The notes: generated by a model from the sequence alone, not told the origin. 5,353 nucleotides of DNA from Clostridia bacterium (GCA_030592085.1 JAUUZV010000168.1:1-5353); one strand, 5' to 3'. Positions 1 to 5,353 are shown, counted from the first letter of the stretch. Numbers and translations: made by a program.

Positions 1-1145
1 GCAGCTTGAGGAATCTCTGCATATTTCTCAGCATCTGGATTTATTACTTCACCTGTTTCTTCGTCAATTACTGGGAAAAATGTTAGATCATTAAAAACTT
101 CATCCATAGATGCTTGTATACTTGAATCTAAAGTTGTATATATTCTATAACCATTGTTATATACCCACTGTGATGCAACACCTTCAGTAACACCTTTTTC
201 AAGGGCAATCTGTTTTATAACATCAGAGATAACCTGGTCAACAAAATATGTGGTTGGACGATCTGCTTGTAGCAAGTCTTCTTTTGGGATAATAACTAAC
301 TCATATGAATATGCTTCTTGATAGTCTTCTTGAGTTATAAATTCTAGTTCTAACATTTTTGCTAGTACAAGACGTTGTCTTTCTATCGATGCCACTAGTC
401 CATCTTCTGAATATGGATTATATTCATATGGTTTATTTGGGATTCCAGCTAGTAGAGCAGCTTCTGCAATATTTATTTCACTTACATCTTTTCCAAAATA
501 CATTTTTGCAGCAGATTGAACTCCATATGAACCATTACCCATATTAATAACATTGGCATATTTAGTTATAATTTGATTTTTATCTAATTTAGTTTCTAAA
601 ATAATTGCGTTATATATTTCTTGAAATTTTCGCTCATAAGTTTGTTCAAAACGGCCAGTAATATTTTTATATAATTGTTGAGTTAAAGTACTCCCGCCTT
701 GAGAGATTTCTCCACCACCTTTAACAAGCGCTAATACTGAACGACCAATACCAATAATATCAAATCCTTGATGGTCATAAAAACGCTCATCTTCAATGGC
801 AACTATTGCATGTTGTAAGTGAATTGGTATACTAGCAAAGCCAACTTGCTCTCTATTGATGTTATCTGCACCAGTAAGTTTTTCAATTACAATTTCCTCG
901 CTATCAAAAATCAATGTTGTTTCTGTTTTAATTTCTAAATCATCTTCAGTAATGATATAAGCTGAATTAACAAATCCAACAACTAAACCGATTCCTAATC
1001 CACCTACAATAGCACCTGTTAATAGAAGAACAGCAAAAATAATTTTAATTGTTGTCCCAAAAGTGCTCGAAAATATTTGCCAAAAAGTAGGGACAATTAT
1101 GTCCTTTTTTTGTCTCACTTTTTTTATTTTCTTTTGATTACTCAT
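1..1145 (-). CDS. Class A penicillin-binding protein (GT51 glycosyltransferase/transpeptidase), 3' end outside window
   Basis: Bifunctional peptidoglycan synthase: the GT51 domain polymerises lipid II into glycan strands outside the membrane, and a transpeptidase domain (not in the window) would cross-link them. About 381 residues are visible. They comprise a basic cytoplasmic tail (1-20), one membrane anchor (about 34-62), then the GT51 motifs in order: AIEDERFYDH (catalytic Glu118), GGSTLTQQLYKN (150-161), ERKFQE (171-176, second key Glu176), a motif-4 segment ending AAKMYFGK (212-219), and EAALLAGIPNKP (228-239). NNGYRIYTTLD (330-340) is the usual linker into the transpeptidase domain, so the catalytic Ser is beyond the left edge. 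Motif 4 reads YANVINMGNGSYG where many relatives have YLN..FG. The ATG overlaps the upstream bactofilin stop (TAATG), with only a weak GAAGAAAG ribosome site, which suggests translational coupling. Family assignment is firm; the paralogue (PBP1a, 2c or 4 type) is not resolved. Confidence 0.95.
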   Translation of the reverse strand, partial: MSNQKKIKKVRQKKDIIVPTFWQIFSSTFGTTIKIIFAVLLLTGAIVGGLGIGLVVGFVNSAYIITEDDLEIKTETTLIFDSEEIVIEKLTGADNINREQVGFASIPIHLQHAIVAIEDERFYDHQGFDIIGIGRSVLALVKGGGEISQGGSTLTQQLYKNITGRFEQTYERKFQEIYNAIILETKLDKNQIITKYANVINMGNGSYGVQSAAKMYFGKDVSEINIAEAALLAGIPNKPYEYNPYSEDGLVASIERQRLVLAKMLELEFITQEDYQEAYSYELVIIPKEDLLQADRPTTYFVDQVISDVIKQIALEKGVTEGVASQWVYNNGYRIYTTLDSSIQASMDEVFNDLTFFPVIDEETGEVINPDAEKYAEIPQA

Positions 1146-1516
1146 TATGAATTGCTTTCTTCTTGCTCAACTCGCTTACACATGTTACATACACCATTAA
1201 AAACAGCACCTTCATCAGCGATAAAGCTTTTAGCACATATATCTCCTTCAACTTTGCATGAAGTAGTTAGTTTTATAAAATCATCAGCATCAATATTACC
1301 TTTTACATAACCAGAAGCTGTAACATTATATCCTTTTACATTACCTGTAATATGGGCGTGTTTTCCAATTATAACTTCACCTTTAGAGGTAACGTCTCCA
1401 TCTATATTTCCATCAATACTAATAGATTTTTCAGTTATAACATCACCTTTTATTGATGATTCTGGTCCAATATAAATATCAATTCTTTTTGCTTTTTGTG
1501 AAATTTTCTTACTCAT
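1145..1516 (-). CDS. Bactofilin (polymer-forming cytoskeletal protein)
   Basis: A 123-residue bactofilin, a cytoplasmic beta-helix protein that self-assembles without nucleotide into membrane-associated filaments and localises cell-wall or appendage machinery. After a short basic tail (MSKKISQKAKR), residues about 13-108 consist of short repeated rungs built around G-D/N-V/I (GDV at 24, GNIDGDV at 36-42, GNV at 58, GNI at 73, GDI at 91). This is the hallmark of the family (PF04519 type), and length and repeat number are normal. The chain ends with a charged tail. Start choice: an AAGGAGG lies 5 bases before the MSKK codon, whereas an in-frame ATG at 1537 (seven extra residues) has no such site and lies inside the end of the upstream gene. 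Four Cys (87, 94, 110, 113) cluster in the C-terminal part, ending in a CNMC pair. The gene sits between an M23 peptidase and a class A PBP, so a wall-morphogenesis role is inferred. Confidence 0.93.
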   Translation of the reverse strand: MSKKISQKAKRIDIYIGPESSIKGDVITEKSISIDGNIDGDVTSKGEVIIGKHAHITGNVKGYNVTASGYVKGNIDADDFIKLTTSCKVEGDICAKSFIADEGAVFNGVCNMCKRVEQEESNS

Positions 1517-1521
1517 TGATG

Positions 1522-1528
1522 CCTCCTT
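1522..1528 (-). promoter_or_regulatory. Shine-Dalgarno site of the bactofilin gene
   Basis: On the minus strand AAGGAGG lies 5 bases before the ATG at 1516 and overlaps the TAA stop of the M23 peptidase (1529-1527). It fixes the bactofilin start at MSKK rather than at the in-frame ATG at 1537. It also means ribosomes finishing the peptidase stop exactly where bactofilin translation is initiated. Confidence 0.85.
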
Positions 1529-2498
1529 ATTCTCCAATAAATGCTAATGGGTTAACTGGTATATTATCAATTCTAACTTCAAAATGAAGATGAGGACCAG
1601 TACTTAATCCTGTACTACCTATTAACGCAATTACTTGTCCTTTTTCAACTTCATCACCAACTGAGACTAATAACTTTGAAGAATGACCATATATTGTTGT
1701 AATTCCTTCGCCATGATCAATTTTAACCATATAACCATAACCGCCATTCCAACCTGCAAATATAACAGTTCCTGTTCCAGCAGCATAGATGTCATCTCCT
1801 GATACCCCACCAATATCAACACCTGTATGTGTTTTATATACATTTAATATTGGATGGAATCGTGCGCCAAACTGAGAAGCTATATAAGTGCTTTCAGTCG
1901 GCCAAAGTGAAGGTATTTTATCTAGATAGTTATTTAAGTCTTCTTTTAATGAAATAAATGATAATGTTTGACTTTCAGAAGTGTTAGATAATTGTTCAAT
2001 TTGTGTTAAAGTATCGGCCAAGTTTTGAGCATCTTCTAAAAATGCATTAACTTGACTATATGATAATGCTGCAGTGCCACTTCCTTCTACATAATTGTCA
2101 ACATATTTTGTTGTTACACTTTCTAATTGAACTGATAAATTTAACAGTTCCATATCGATAGAGGATTGAAGGTTTTCAATACCTAGTAACTGATCAGACT
2201 TGTTTAAAATCAAATAAGCTTGTCTTTTAATATATGAATTTAATACTGATACTTGTATTTGTTGTTCTTCAATTACATCATTTAATTTTGTACTTAAATC
2301 ACTACTTTCATTAACAAAATAATTTAAGCCTACTAATAATAAAGATATTATTAATACAAACATCGTTATTAAACTTACAAATTTAATAATTGGCGATGTT
2401 ATTCTAATAGTTCTTGTTGCGCCACCATTATGTGGTATATACATAAACGTGGAATATTTCCGTTCCTTCTGGTGGGTGTCAAATGCTTTTCTTTTCAT
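1527..2498 (-). CDS. Membrane-anchored M23 family (LytM-like) peptidoglycan endopeptidase
   Basis: A zinc metallo-endopeptidase that cuts peptide bridges of peptidoglycan, 323 residues. Layout: a cytoplasmic basic tail (1-34) with a YIPHNGG segment at 20-26, one membrane helix (about 36-61), an extracytoplasmic helical, probably coiled-coil region (about 65-195), and the M23 domain (about 204-323). All expected active-site residues are present: H224 and D228 in HTGVD, H272 in YGHSS, and H303/H305 in GPHLHFE. It therefore looks catalytically competent rather than a degenerate regulator. AGGAG lies 6 bases before the ATG. It is first in a unit with bactofilin and a class A PBP, and its stop overlaps the bactofilin ribosome site. 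M23-bactofilin pairs are known in proteobacteria and spirochaetes, where the bactofilin positions the hydrolase. The cytoplasmic tail is the only part able to touch the bactofilin directly. Confidence 0.95.
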   Translation of the reverse strand: MKRKAFDTHQKERKYSTFMYIPHNGGATRTIRITSPIIKFVSLITMFVLIISLLLVGLNYFVNESSDLSTKLNDVIEEQQIQVSVLNSYIKRQAYLILNKSDQLLGIENLQSSIDMELLNLSVQLESVTTKYVDNYVEGSGTAALSYSQVNAFLEDAQNLADTLTQIEQLSNTSESQTLSFISLKEDLNNYLDKIPSLWPTESTYIASQFGARFHPILNVYKTHTGVDIGGVSGDDIYAAGTGTVIFAGWNGGYGYMVKIDHGEGITTIYGHSSKLLVSVGDEVEKGQVIALIGSTGLSTGPHLHFEVRIDNIPVNPLAFIGE

Positions 2499-2526
2499 TT
2501 ATTGCTCCTGTTTCCATAGTATGTCT

Positions 2527-2555
2527 ATTTTATATTTTTTTGAGGAAAATTTCAA
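2527..2555 (-). promoter_or_regulatory. Sigma-A-type promoter of the M23-bactofilin-PBP operon
   Basis: On the minus strand TTGAAA (2555-2550) and TAAAAT (2532-2527) are separated by 17 bases, each one mismatch from consensus. Transcription would start near 2520, leaving a leader of about 20 bases that carries the AGGAG (2509-2505) and the ATG at 2498. It lies just downstream of a terminator, so the operon is transcribed separately from the membrane-protein gene before it. Confidence 0.6.
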
Positions 2556-2557
2556 AT

Positions 2558-2584
2558 AAAAAAGCAGGAAAACCCCACTTTTTT
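2558..2584 (-). terminator. Rho-independent terminator of the 2610-3062 gene
   Basis: In minus-strand RNA a 7-base A-tract plus GUGG pairs with CCUGCUUUUUU through two G-U wobbles, with a GGUUUU loop. It lies 25 bases beyond the stop of the membrane-protein gene. In plus-strand RNA the two wobble positions become C/A mismatches, so minus-strand use is favoured. The A/T-tract flanks make weak bidirectional function possible. Confidence 0.75.
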
Positions 2585-2609
2585 TAAATAATTATTAATT
2601 ATCTTACTT

Positions 2610-3062
2610 TTATTTGTCTTTTATTAGTAAAAAGATGATAGGAATGGAAACTGTTGGCAAAATGGCAGAAATTATCGTATAAAACATTGCACGTTCTGGT
2701 TGCACTTGATCATAGAATGTATATAACGCATAAACGATAAATAACAGACATACTGCAGCTATAAGATAACCAAAAAATATGGAACCTCCAATGAGATAAT
2801 ATATGAGTACTGCTATTGGTAATAATATCTCGATATTTTTCATTTCTTTATTAACAATTGAAAAGTTACCAATCATATTTCCTAGCAGATAAAAATTTGC
2901 TAAAGGAATCCAAGCTAATATTGCATCCTTCTCTCCACGGCGCATAGCAATTGAATATAATCCATAACAAAACATTACATAAAATCCGATATAGAAAAAT
3001 ACTTGTAAAACAATAGCGAAAACACCTAATCCTGTAATAAATGATGCCCATAAAGCTGACAT
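2610..3062 (-). CDS. Small polytopic membrane protein of unknown function
   Basis: A 150-residue very hydrophobic protein with no recognised enzymatic motif. Hydrophobic stretches at about 8-38 (one or two passes), 78-95, 97-117 and 127-147 suggest four or five membrane helices. The most distinctive part is the loop after the first helices, RRGEKDAILAWIPLANFYLL (41-60). It resembles a WIP-A/N-YLLG segment I recall in uncharacterised Bacillota membrane proteins, but I cannot name a family. The start is well supported: a perfect AGGAGGT lies 5 bases before the ATG. It has its own promoter and a terminator right after it, so it is a single-gene unit beside, not part of, the wall operon. Function unknown. 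Confidence 0.85.
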   Translation of the reverse strand: MSALWASFITGLGVFAIVLQVFFYIGFYVMFCYGLYSIAMRRGEKDAILAWIPLANFYLLGNMIGNFSIVNKEMKNIEILLPIAVLIYYLIGGSIFFGYLIAAVCLLFIVYALYTFYDQVQPERAMFYTIISAILPTVSIPIIFLLIKDK

Positions 3063-3067
3063 AAAAC

Positions 3068-3074
3068 ACCTCCT
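3068..3074 (-). promoter_or_regulatory. Shine-Dalgarno site of the 2610-3062 membrane protein gene
   Basis: AGGAGGT on the minus strand, 5 bases before the ATG at 3062. It is the strongest ribosome site in the window and decides between this frame and an overlapping minus-strand reading frame starting at 3069. Confidence 0.85.
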
Positions 3075-3089
3075 AATTTCTGTATGGTA

Positions 3090-3118
3090 ATTATATTATA
3101 TGATTATCTAAAAAACAA
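3090..3118 (-). promoter_or_regulatory. Probable promoter of the small membrane protein gene
   Basis: Two overlapping perfect TATAAT boxes occur on the minus strand (3100-3095 and 3095-3090). The proximal one is 17 bases from TTGTTT (3118-3113), a weak -35. Transcription would start near 3083, giving a leader of about 20 bases with the AGGAGGT. The -10 is convincing; the -35 is not. Confidence 0.5.
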
Positions 3119-3166
3119 ACACCTTAATTGATTGTTAATGGTAATTTAAGAGTTTTTTGATATTCC

Positions 3167-3196
3167 TTGATTTATTTGTAGTAATTTGGTTACAAT
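3167..3196 (+). promoter_or_regulatory. Probable promoter of tRNA-Val
   Basis: TTGATT (3167-3172) and TACAAT (3191-3196) are separated by 18 bases on the plus strand. The predicted start near 3203 would leave only about 3 bases before the mature tRNA 5' end at 3206, so RNase P would have a very short leader to remove. Confidence 0.5.
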
Positions 3197-3205
3197 AAGG
3201 TGCGT

Positions 3206-3281
3206 GGGGTGTTAACTCAGCTGGGAGAGTGTCACCTTGACAGGGTGAAAGTCACAGGTTCGAGTCCCGTACATCCCACCA
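3206..3281 (+). tRNA. trnV: tRNA-Val (anticodon GAC)
   Basis: A 76-base cloverleaf. Acceptor GGGGTGT pairs with ACATCCC (one G-U). The D stem is ACTC/GAGT with G18-G19 in the loop. The anticodon stem TCACC/GGTGA encloses loop TTGACAG with anticodon GAC at 3239-3241, reading GUC and GUU. The variable loop is AAGTC, the T loop TTCGAGT, the discriminator A, and CCA is encoded at 3279-3281. The T stem ACAGG/CCCGT has one A-C mismatch (3256 against 3268). It stands alone between divergent units, with its own promoter and terminator. Confidence 0.95.
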
Positions 3282-3314
3282 AAAATCATTCTACTAAAGT
3301 AGGGTGATTTTTTT
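3281..3314 (+). terminator. Rho-independent terminator after tRNA-Val
   Basis: A 14-bp stem (3281-3294 with 3299-3312, two adjacent U-G wobbles) closes a TAAA loop and is followed by a run of T (3308-3314). The 5' arm starts at the final A of the encoded CCA, so terminator and tRNA share a base. It isolates the tRNA from the methyltransferase gene downstream. Confidence 0.85.
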
Positions 3315-3379
3315 ATATAATTATTGAAAACTTTTAAAAAGAAAACAAAAATAAGTAATATGAGTTAAGCTTTATGATG

Positions 3380-3385
3380 TATAAT
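3380..3385 (+). promoter_or_regulatory. Candidate -10 box of the methyltransferase gene
   Basis: A perfect TATAAT. The predicted +1, seven bases after the box, is the A of the ATG at 3392. No credible -35 occurs 15-19 bases upstream and there is no TGn extension, so the promoter call rests on the -10 alone. Confidence 0.4.
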
Positions 3386-3391
3386 GCACGC

Positions 3392-4684
3392 ATGGATAAA
3401 ATAAAAAAGAATCAAAGACACAAAGTAAAAATATTGGACATGACACATGCGGGAACAGGAATTGCAAAAATAGACGGATTTCCTGTTTTTGTGTCAAATA
3501 CTTTAACAGGTGAGATATTAGACATTCATATTATTAAAGCTAATAATAAGTATGCAGTTGCAAAACCAGTAACCTTCTATCATAAGTCGAAAAATAGAAC
3601 TGAACCTTTTTGTGATGTTTTTAATCGGTGCGGAGGATGTGACTTACAACACATAAAATATGAAGAGCAAATTGTAATCAAAAAACAAATTGTTGAAAGT
3701 AATTTAAAGCGTATTGGTGGGTTTGATAATTTAGTGGTTGATGAAATCATAGGTATGGAGAAACCATATAATTATCGTAATAAAGCGCAGTATCCTGTTA
3801 ATGAAGGAAATATTGGATTTTATGCAAAAAGAAGCCATACGATTATTGAACATGATAAATGCCTTGTACAAGATGAACGAGTTACAAAAATCATTGAATA
3901 TTTTAAAACACAAGAAACTAATCATATTAAACATTTAGTTTTTAGAATTGGTGATGATAAATTAATGTTAATTGTTGTATCAAATAACAGAAAGCCACTA
4001 TTTGATATAGAATCACTTATTTCCACTTTTCCTTATATAACAACCATTGTTTTAAACTATCATCCAAATGAAACTAATGTTGTTTTAGGAAAAGAAAATA
4101 TCACGTTGTATGGTGATGGATATATAACTGATCACTTATTAGAAATATCATATAGAATTTCACCTAATAGTTTTTATCAAGTTAATAAAATTCAAACAGA
4201 AAAACTATATAAAGAAGTTATAAAATTTGTAGGTGACACTAAAGATAAAACAATATTTGATTTATATTGTGGTATTGGGACTATCTCGCTAACAATAGCA
4301 AAAGGTGCTAAAAAGGTTATTGGTATTGAATCAGTTACAGAAGCTGTTAATGATGCAAATATTAACATGAAGCAAAACAACATTGATAATTGTGAATTTA
4401 TTTGTAATAAAGCTGAAGATGAAATTATTAATTTATATAATAATAAAATTACTGCAGATATAGTAATTGTAGATCCACCTAGAAAAGGGTGTGATAAAGT
4501 ACTGCTAGATACAATAATAAAAATGAACATAGAAAAGATGATATATGTTTCTTGTGATTCAGCAACTCTAGCACGTGATTTAAAAATTCTATGTGATAAA
4601 GACTATAAAATTGAGAACATTGTAGCAATTGATATGTTCCCACATACTAAACACGTGGAGACAGTAGTACTGCTGGGGAGATAA
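3392..4684 (+). CDS. rlmD: 23S rRNA (uracil-5-)-methyltransferase, RlmD/RlmCD (TrmA/RumA) family
   Basis: Transfers a methyl group from SAM to C5 of uridine in 23S rRNA (m5U1939, and in some Bacillota also m5U747). With the ATG at 3392 it has 430 residues, a normal length. Layout: N-terminal TRAM RNA-binding domain (about 1-60); 4Fe-4S ligands C74, C80, C83 and C157 in the RumA-type CX5CXXC pattern plus a distant Cys; SAM-binding segments SFYQVN (260-265) and DLYCGIGT (290-297); DPPRKG (361-366); catalytic C388 in YVSCDSATLARDL; and the C-terminal HVETVVLL, whose E423 is the usual general base. All are intact. Start choice: the frame also has ATGs at 3374 and 3377, but none has a Shine-Dalgarno, and relatives begin a few residues before the TRAM core, as MDKIKKNQ does. 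Which uridine is modified cannot be told from sequence; a tRNA substrate is less likely given the TRAM and Fe-S parts. Confidence 0.93.
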   Translation: MDKIKKNQRHKVKILDMTHAGTGIAKIDGFPVFVSNTLTGEILDIHIIKANNKYAVAKPVTFYHKSKNRTEPFCDVFNRCGGCDLQHIKYEEQIVIKKQIVESNLKRIGGFDNLVVDEIIGMEKPYNYRNKAQYPVNEGNIGFYAKRSHTIIEHDKCLVQDERVTKIIEYFKTQETNHIKHLVFRIGDDKLMLIVVSNNRKPLFDIESLISTFPYITTIVLNYHPNETNVVLGKENITLYGDGYITDHLLEISYRISPNSFYQVNKIQTEKLYKEVIKFVGDTKDKTIFDLYCGIGTISLTIAKGAKKVIGIESVTEAVNDANINMKQNNIDNCEFICNKAEDEIINLYNNKITADIVIVDPPRKGCDKVLLDTIIKMNIEKMIYVSCDSATLARDLKILCDKDYKIENIVAIDMFPHTKHVETVVLLGR

Positions 4685-4694
4685 TAGGTTATTT

Positions 4695-4712
4695 AAATGC
4701 TTCGGCAATTTT
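4695..4712 (+). other. Small hairpin with cUUCGg tetraloop after the methyltransferase stop
   Basis: AAATGC (4695-4700) pairs with GCA-TTT (4705-4711, one bulged A) around a C(UUCG)G loop, an extra-stable RNA tetraloop, 10 bases after the TAA. Only four T follow, two or three of them inside the stem, so it would be a weak terminator at best. It may instead protect the mRNA 3' end, or be chance within the small reading frame that covers it. Confidence 0.3.
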
Positions 4713-4719
4713 AGGACTG

Positions 4720-4824
4720 ATGTTATTTAATCTGTTTGTGGATTCATATGTTGGTGATACACCAGTAATGTATCTTGTATTAGGCATTGGAATAGTAATA
4801 AATAAAATAAATAAAAGACAATAA
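4720..4824 (+). CDS. Possible small hydrophobic protein, 34 residues, function unknown
   Basis: Reads MLFNLFVDSYVGD, then a membrane-like stretch PVMYLVLGIGIVI, and a basic end NKINKRQ, the layout of a small single-pass peptide with a positive-inside C-terminus. It lies between the methyltransferase and the M28 peptidase, ending 15 bases before the latter. Weak points: only AGGA three bases before the ATG serves as ribosome site, and the same frame is open and hydrophobic further upstream (ASAILGL just before the ATG) without any standard start codon. It may be the 3' remnant of a longer gene, may use a non-standard start, or may not be a gene. No family recognised. Confidence 0.3.
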   Translation: MLFNLFVDSYVGDTPVMYLVLGIGIVINKINKRQ

Positions 4825-4829
4825 ATAAT

Positions 4830-4834
4830 GGGAG
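4830..4834 (+). promoter_or_regulatory. Shine-Dalgarno site of the M28 peptidase gene
   Basis: GGGAG lies 5 bases before the ATG at 4840. An in-frame ATG at 4828 would put this site inside the coding sequence, so the start at 4840 is preferred. Confidence 0.65.
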
Positions 4835-4839
4835 AAATT

Positions 4840-5353
4840 ATGTTAAATAAAAAAGTATCTATGTATAATATTTTAAAAGAAATATCATTCGTAAGAGTTG
4901 GTGGGACCAAAGAAGAGAAAAAGGCAAGTGAAATCTTAGTAAAATATATTACTAAAATGAATGTAGAATCTAAAATAGAGGAATTTGATGTTCCACATTT
5001 TATTCCTATAAAATCACTTTTGAAAGTAACAAAGCCATATGAAAAAGAATATGAAGCAACTGTTTATGGTATGTCTGGCAATCTTGATGAAAAAGAATAT
5101 GATTTTATATATTTAAGTACTACGACTGATGATGATATAAAAAATGCTGCTGGGAAAATTGCAATGATTAATTCTAGAATGACATATGAAATATATAAGA
5201 AACTTATTGATAATAAGGTTGTAGGCTTCATTACATTCTCAGGAACAATAATTGATGAGAATGATAAAACAGATTTAGAAGATAGAACTCTAAGAGAAGG
5301 CCATTTCAAAAGGGGAGAAGTTCCTGGTTTAACTATAAGAATTGTTGATGCTA
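4840..5353 (+). CDS. M28-like metallopeptidase, N-terminal part (3' end outside window)
   Basis: The first 171 residues of a probable M28 zinc peptidase, an aminopeptidase-type exopeptidase. The opening ILKEISFVRVGGTKEEKKAS (11-30), followed by EILVKYITKMNVES, matches the usual helix-plus-GGT/S-EEKKA start of this family. Residues about 65-170 look like a PA-type insert between the first strand and the metal site: DDIKNAAGKIAMINS, then YKKLIDNKVVGFITFSGTI and EVPGLTIRIVDA. The zinc ligands (HxD, Asp, Glu-Glu, Asp/Glu, His) would lie beyond the right edge, so activity cannot be judged. There is no signal peptide or membrane helix at the N-terminus, so it is likely cytoplasmic. It runs in the same direction as the methyltransferase, 155 bases after it; no clear promoter or strong terminator separates them, so shared transcription is possible. 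Other co-catalytic peptidases with PA inserts are an alternative. Confidence 0.8.
   Translation, partial: MLNKKVSMYNILKEISFVRVGGTKEEKKASEILVKYITKMNVESKIEEFDVPHFIPIKSLLKVTKPYEKEYEATVYGMSGNLDEKEYDFIYLSTTTDDDIKNAAGKIAMINSRMTYEIYKKLIDNKVVGFITFSGTIIDENDKTDLEDRTLREGHFKRGEVPGLTIRIVDA

Noticed and set aside
359..547. Plus-strand reading frame of 62 codons
   Set aside because: Lies antisense within the PBP gene, has no ribosome site, and its translation is a low-complexity shadow; the minus-strand frame carries all GT51 motifs.
1077..1310. Plus-strand reading frame of 77 codons over the PBP/bactofilin junction
   Set aside because: Antisense to two well-supported genes with no ribosome site or recognisable protein.
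1517..1537. Upstream in-frame ATG adding MENKEAS to the bactofilin
   Set aside because: The AAGGAGG 5 bases before the later ATG fits a start at MSKK; the longer form has no ribosome site and would contain that site inside its coding sequence.
3206..3314. tRNA-Val region as a phage or island attachment site
   Set aside because: No integrase gene and no repeat of the tRNA 3' end elsewhere in the window; downstream genes are housekeeping-like.
3360..3368. Two-codon mini-frame ATG AGT TAA upstream of the methyltransferase as a possible regulatory uORF
   Set aside because: Too short, no ribosome site, and upstream of the predicted transcription start.
4192..4530. Minus-strand reading frame of 112 codons
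   Set aside because: Antisense to the SAM-binding and catalytic part of the methyltransferase, whose motifs are intact; the hydrophobic look is typical of antisense AT-rich coding DNA.
4689..5309. Two minus-strand reading frames (4689-4910 and 5064-5309)
   Set aside because: They mirror the M28 peptidase frame and the small hydrophobic frame; neither has a ribosome site, and the plus-strand frame matches a known family.

Overview
The window is AT-rich DNA from a low-GC Gram-positive bacterium (Bacillota). This is inferred from strong AGGAGG-type ribosome sites, sigma-A-like promoters, TAA as every visible stop, TGG used for Trp, and a tRNA gene with encoded CCA. A class A penicillin-binding protein and an M23 endopeptidase point to a walled organism. 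A low-GC lineage such as the Haloplasma/Erysipelotrichia side of Bacilli, or a low-GC clostridium, would fit, but the sequence alone does not settle this.

Left part, minus strand (1-3118): a short cell-envelope operon reads right to left. It has a sigma-A-like promoter (2527-2555), then a membrane-anchored M23 peptidase with an intact active site (1527-2498), a bactofilin (1145-1516), and a class A PBP that runs off the left edge (1-1145). The bactofilin ribosome site overlaps the peptidase stop, and the bactofilin stop overlaps the PBP start as TAATG, so the three are very likely co-transcribed and translationally coupled. Together they combine a peptidoglycan cutter, a cytoplasmic polymer scaffold and a peptidoglycan synthase. 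Upstream of them is a separately terminated gene for a small polytopic membrane protein of unknown function (2610-3062), with its own promoter and perfect Shine-Dalgarno.

Middle (3119-3391): a divergent intergenic region holds a solitary tRNA-Val(GAC) gene on the plus strand. Its terminator hairpin begins at the last base of the encoded CCA.

Right part, plus strand (3392-5353): a TrmA/RumA-family 23S rRNA m5U methyltransferase with intact Fe-S, SAM and catalytic motifs, whose most likely start coincides with the predicted transcription start (possible leaderless mRNA). It is followed by a 155-base gap with a small hydrophobic reading frame and a cUUCGg hairpin, then the N-terminal third or so of an M28-like metallopeptidase (4840 to the right edge).

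No mobile element, CRISPR array, phage gene or long repeat was seen. The most interesting unit is the M23-bactofilin-PBP operon.
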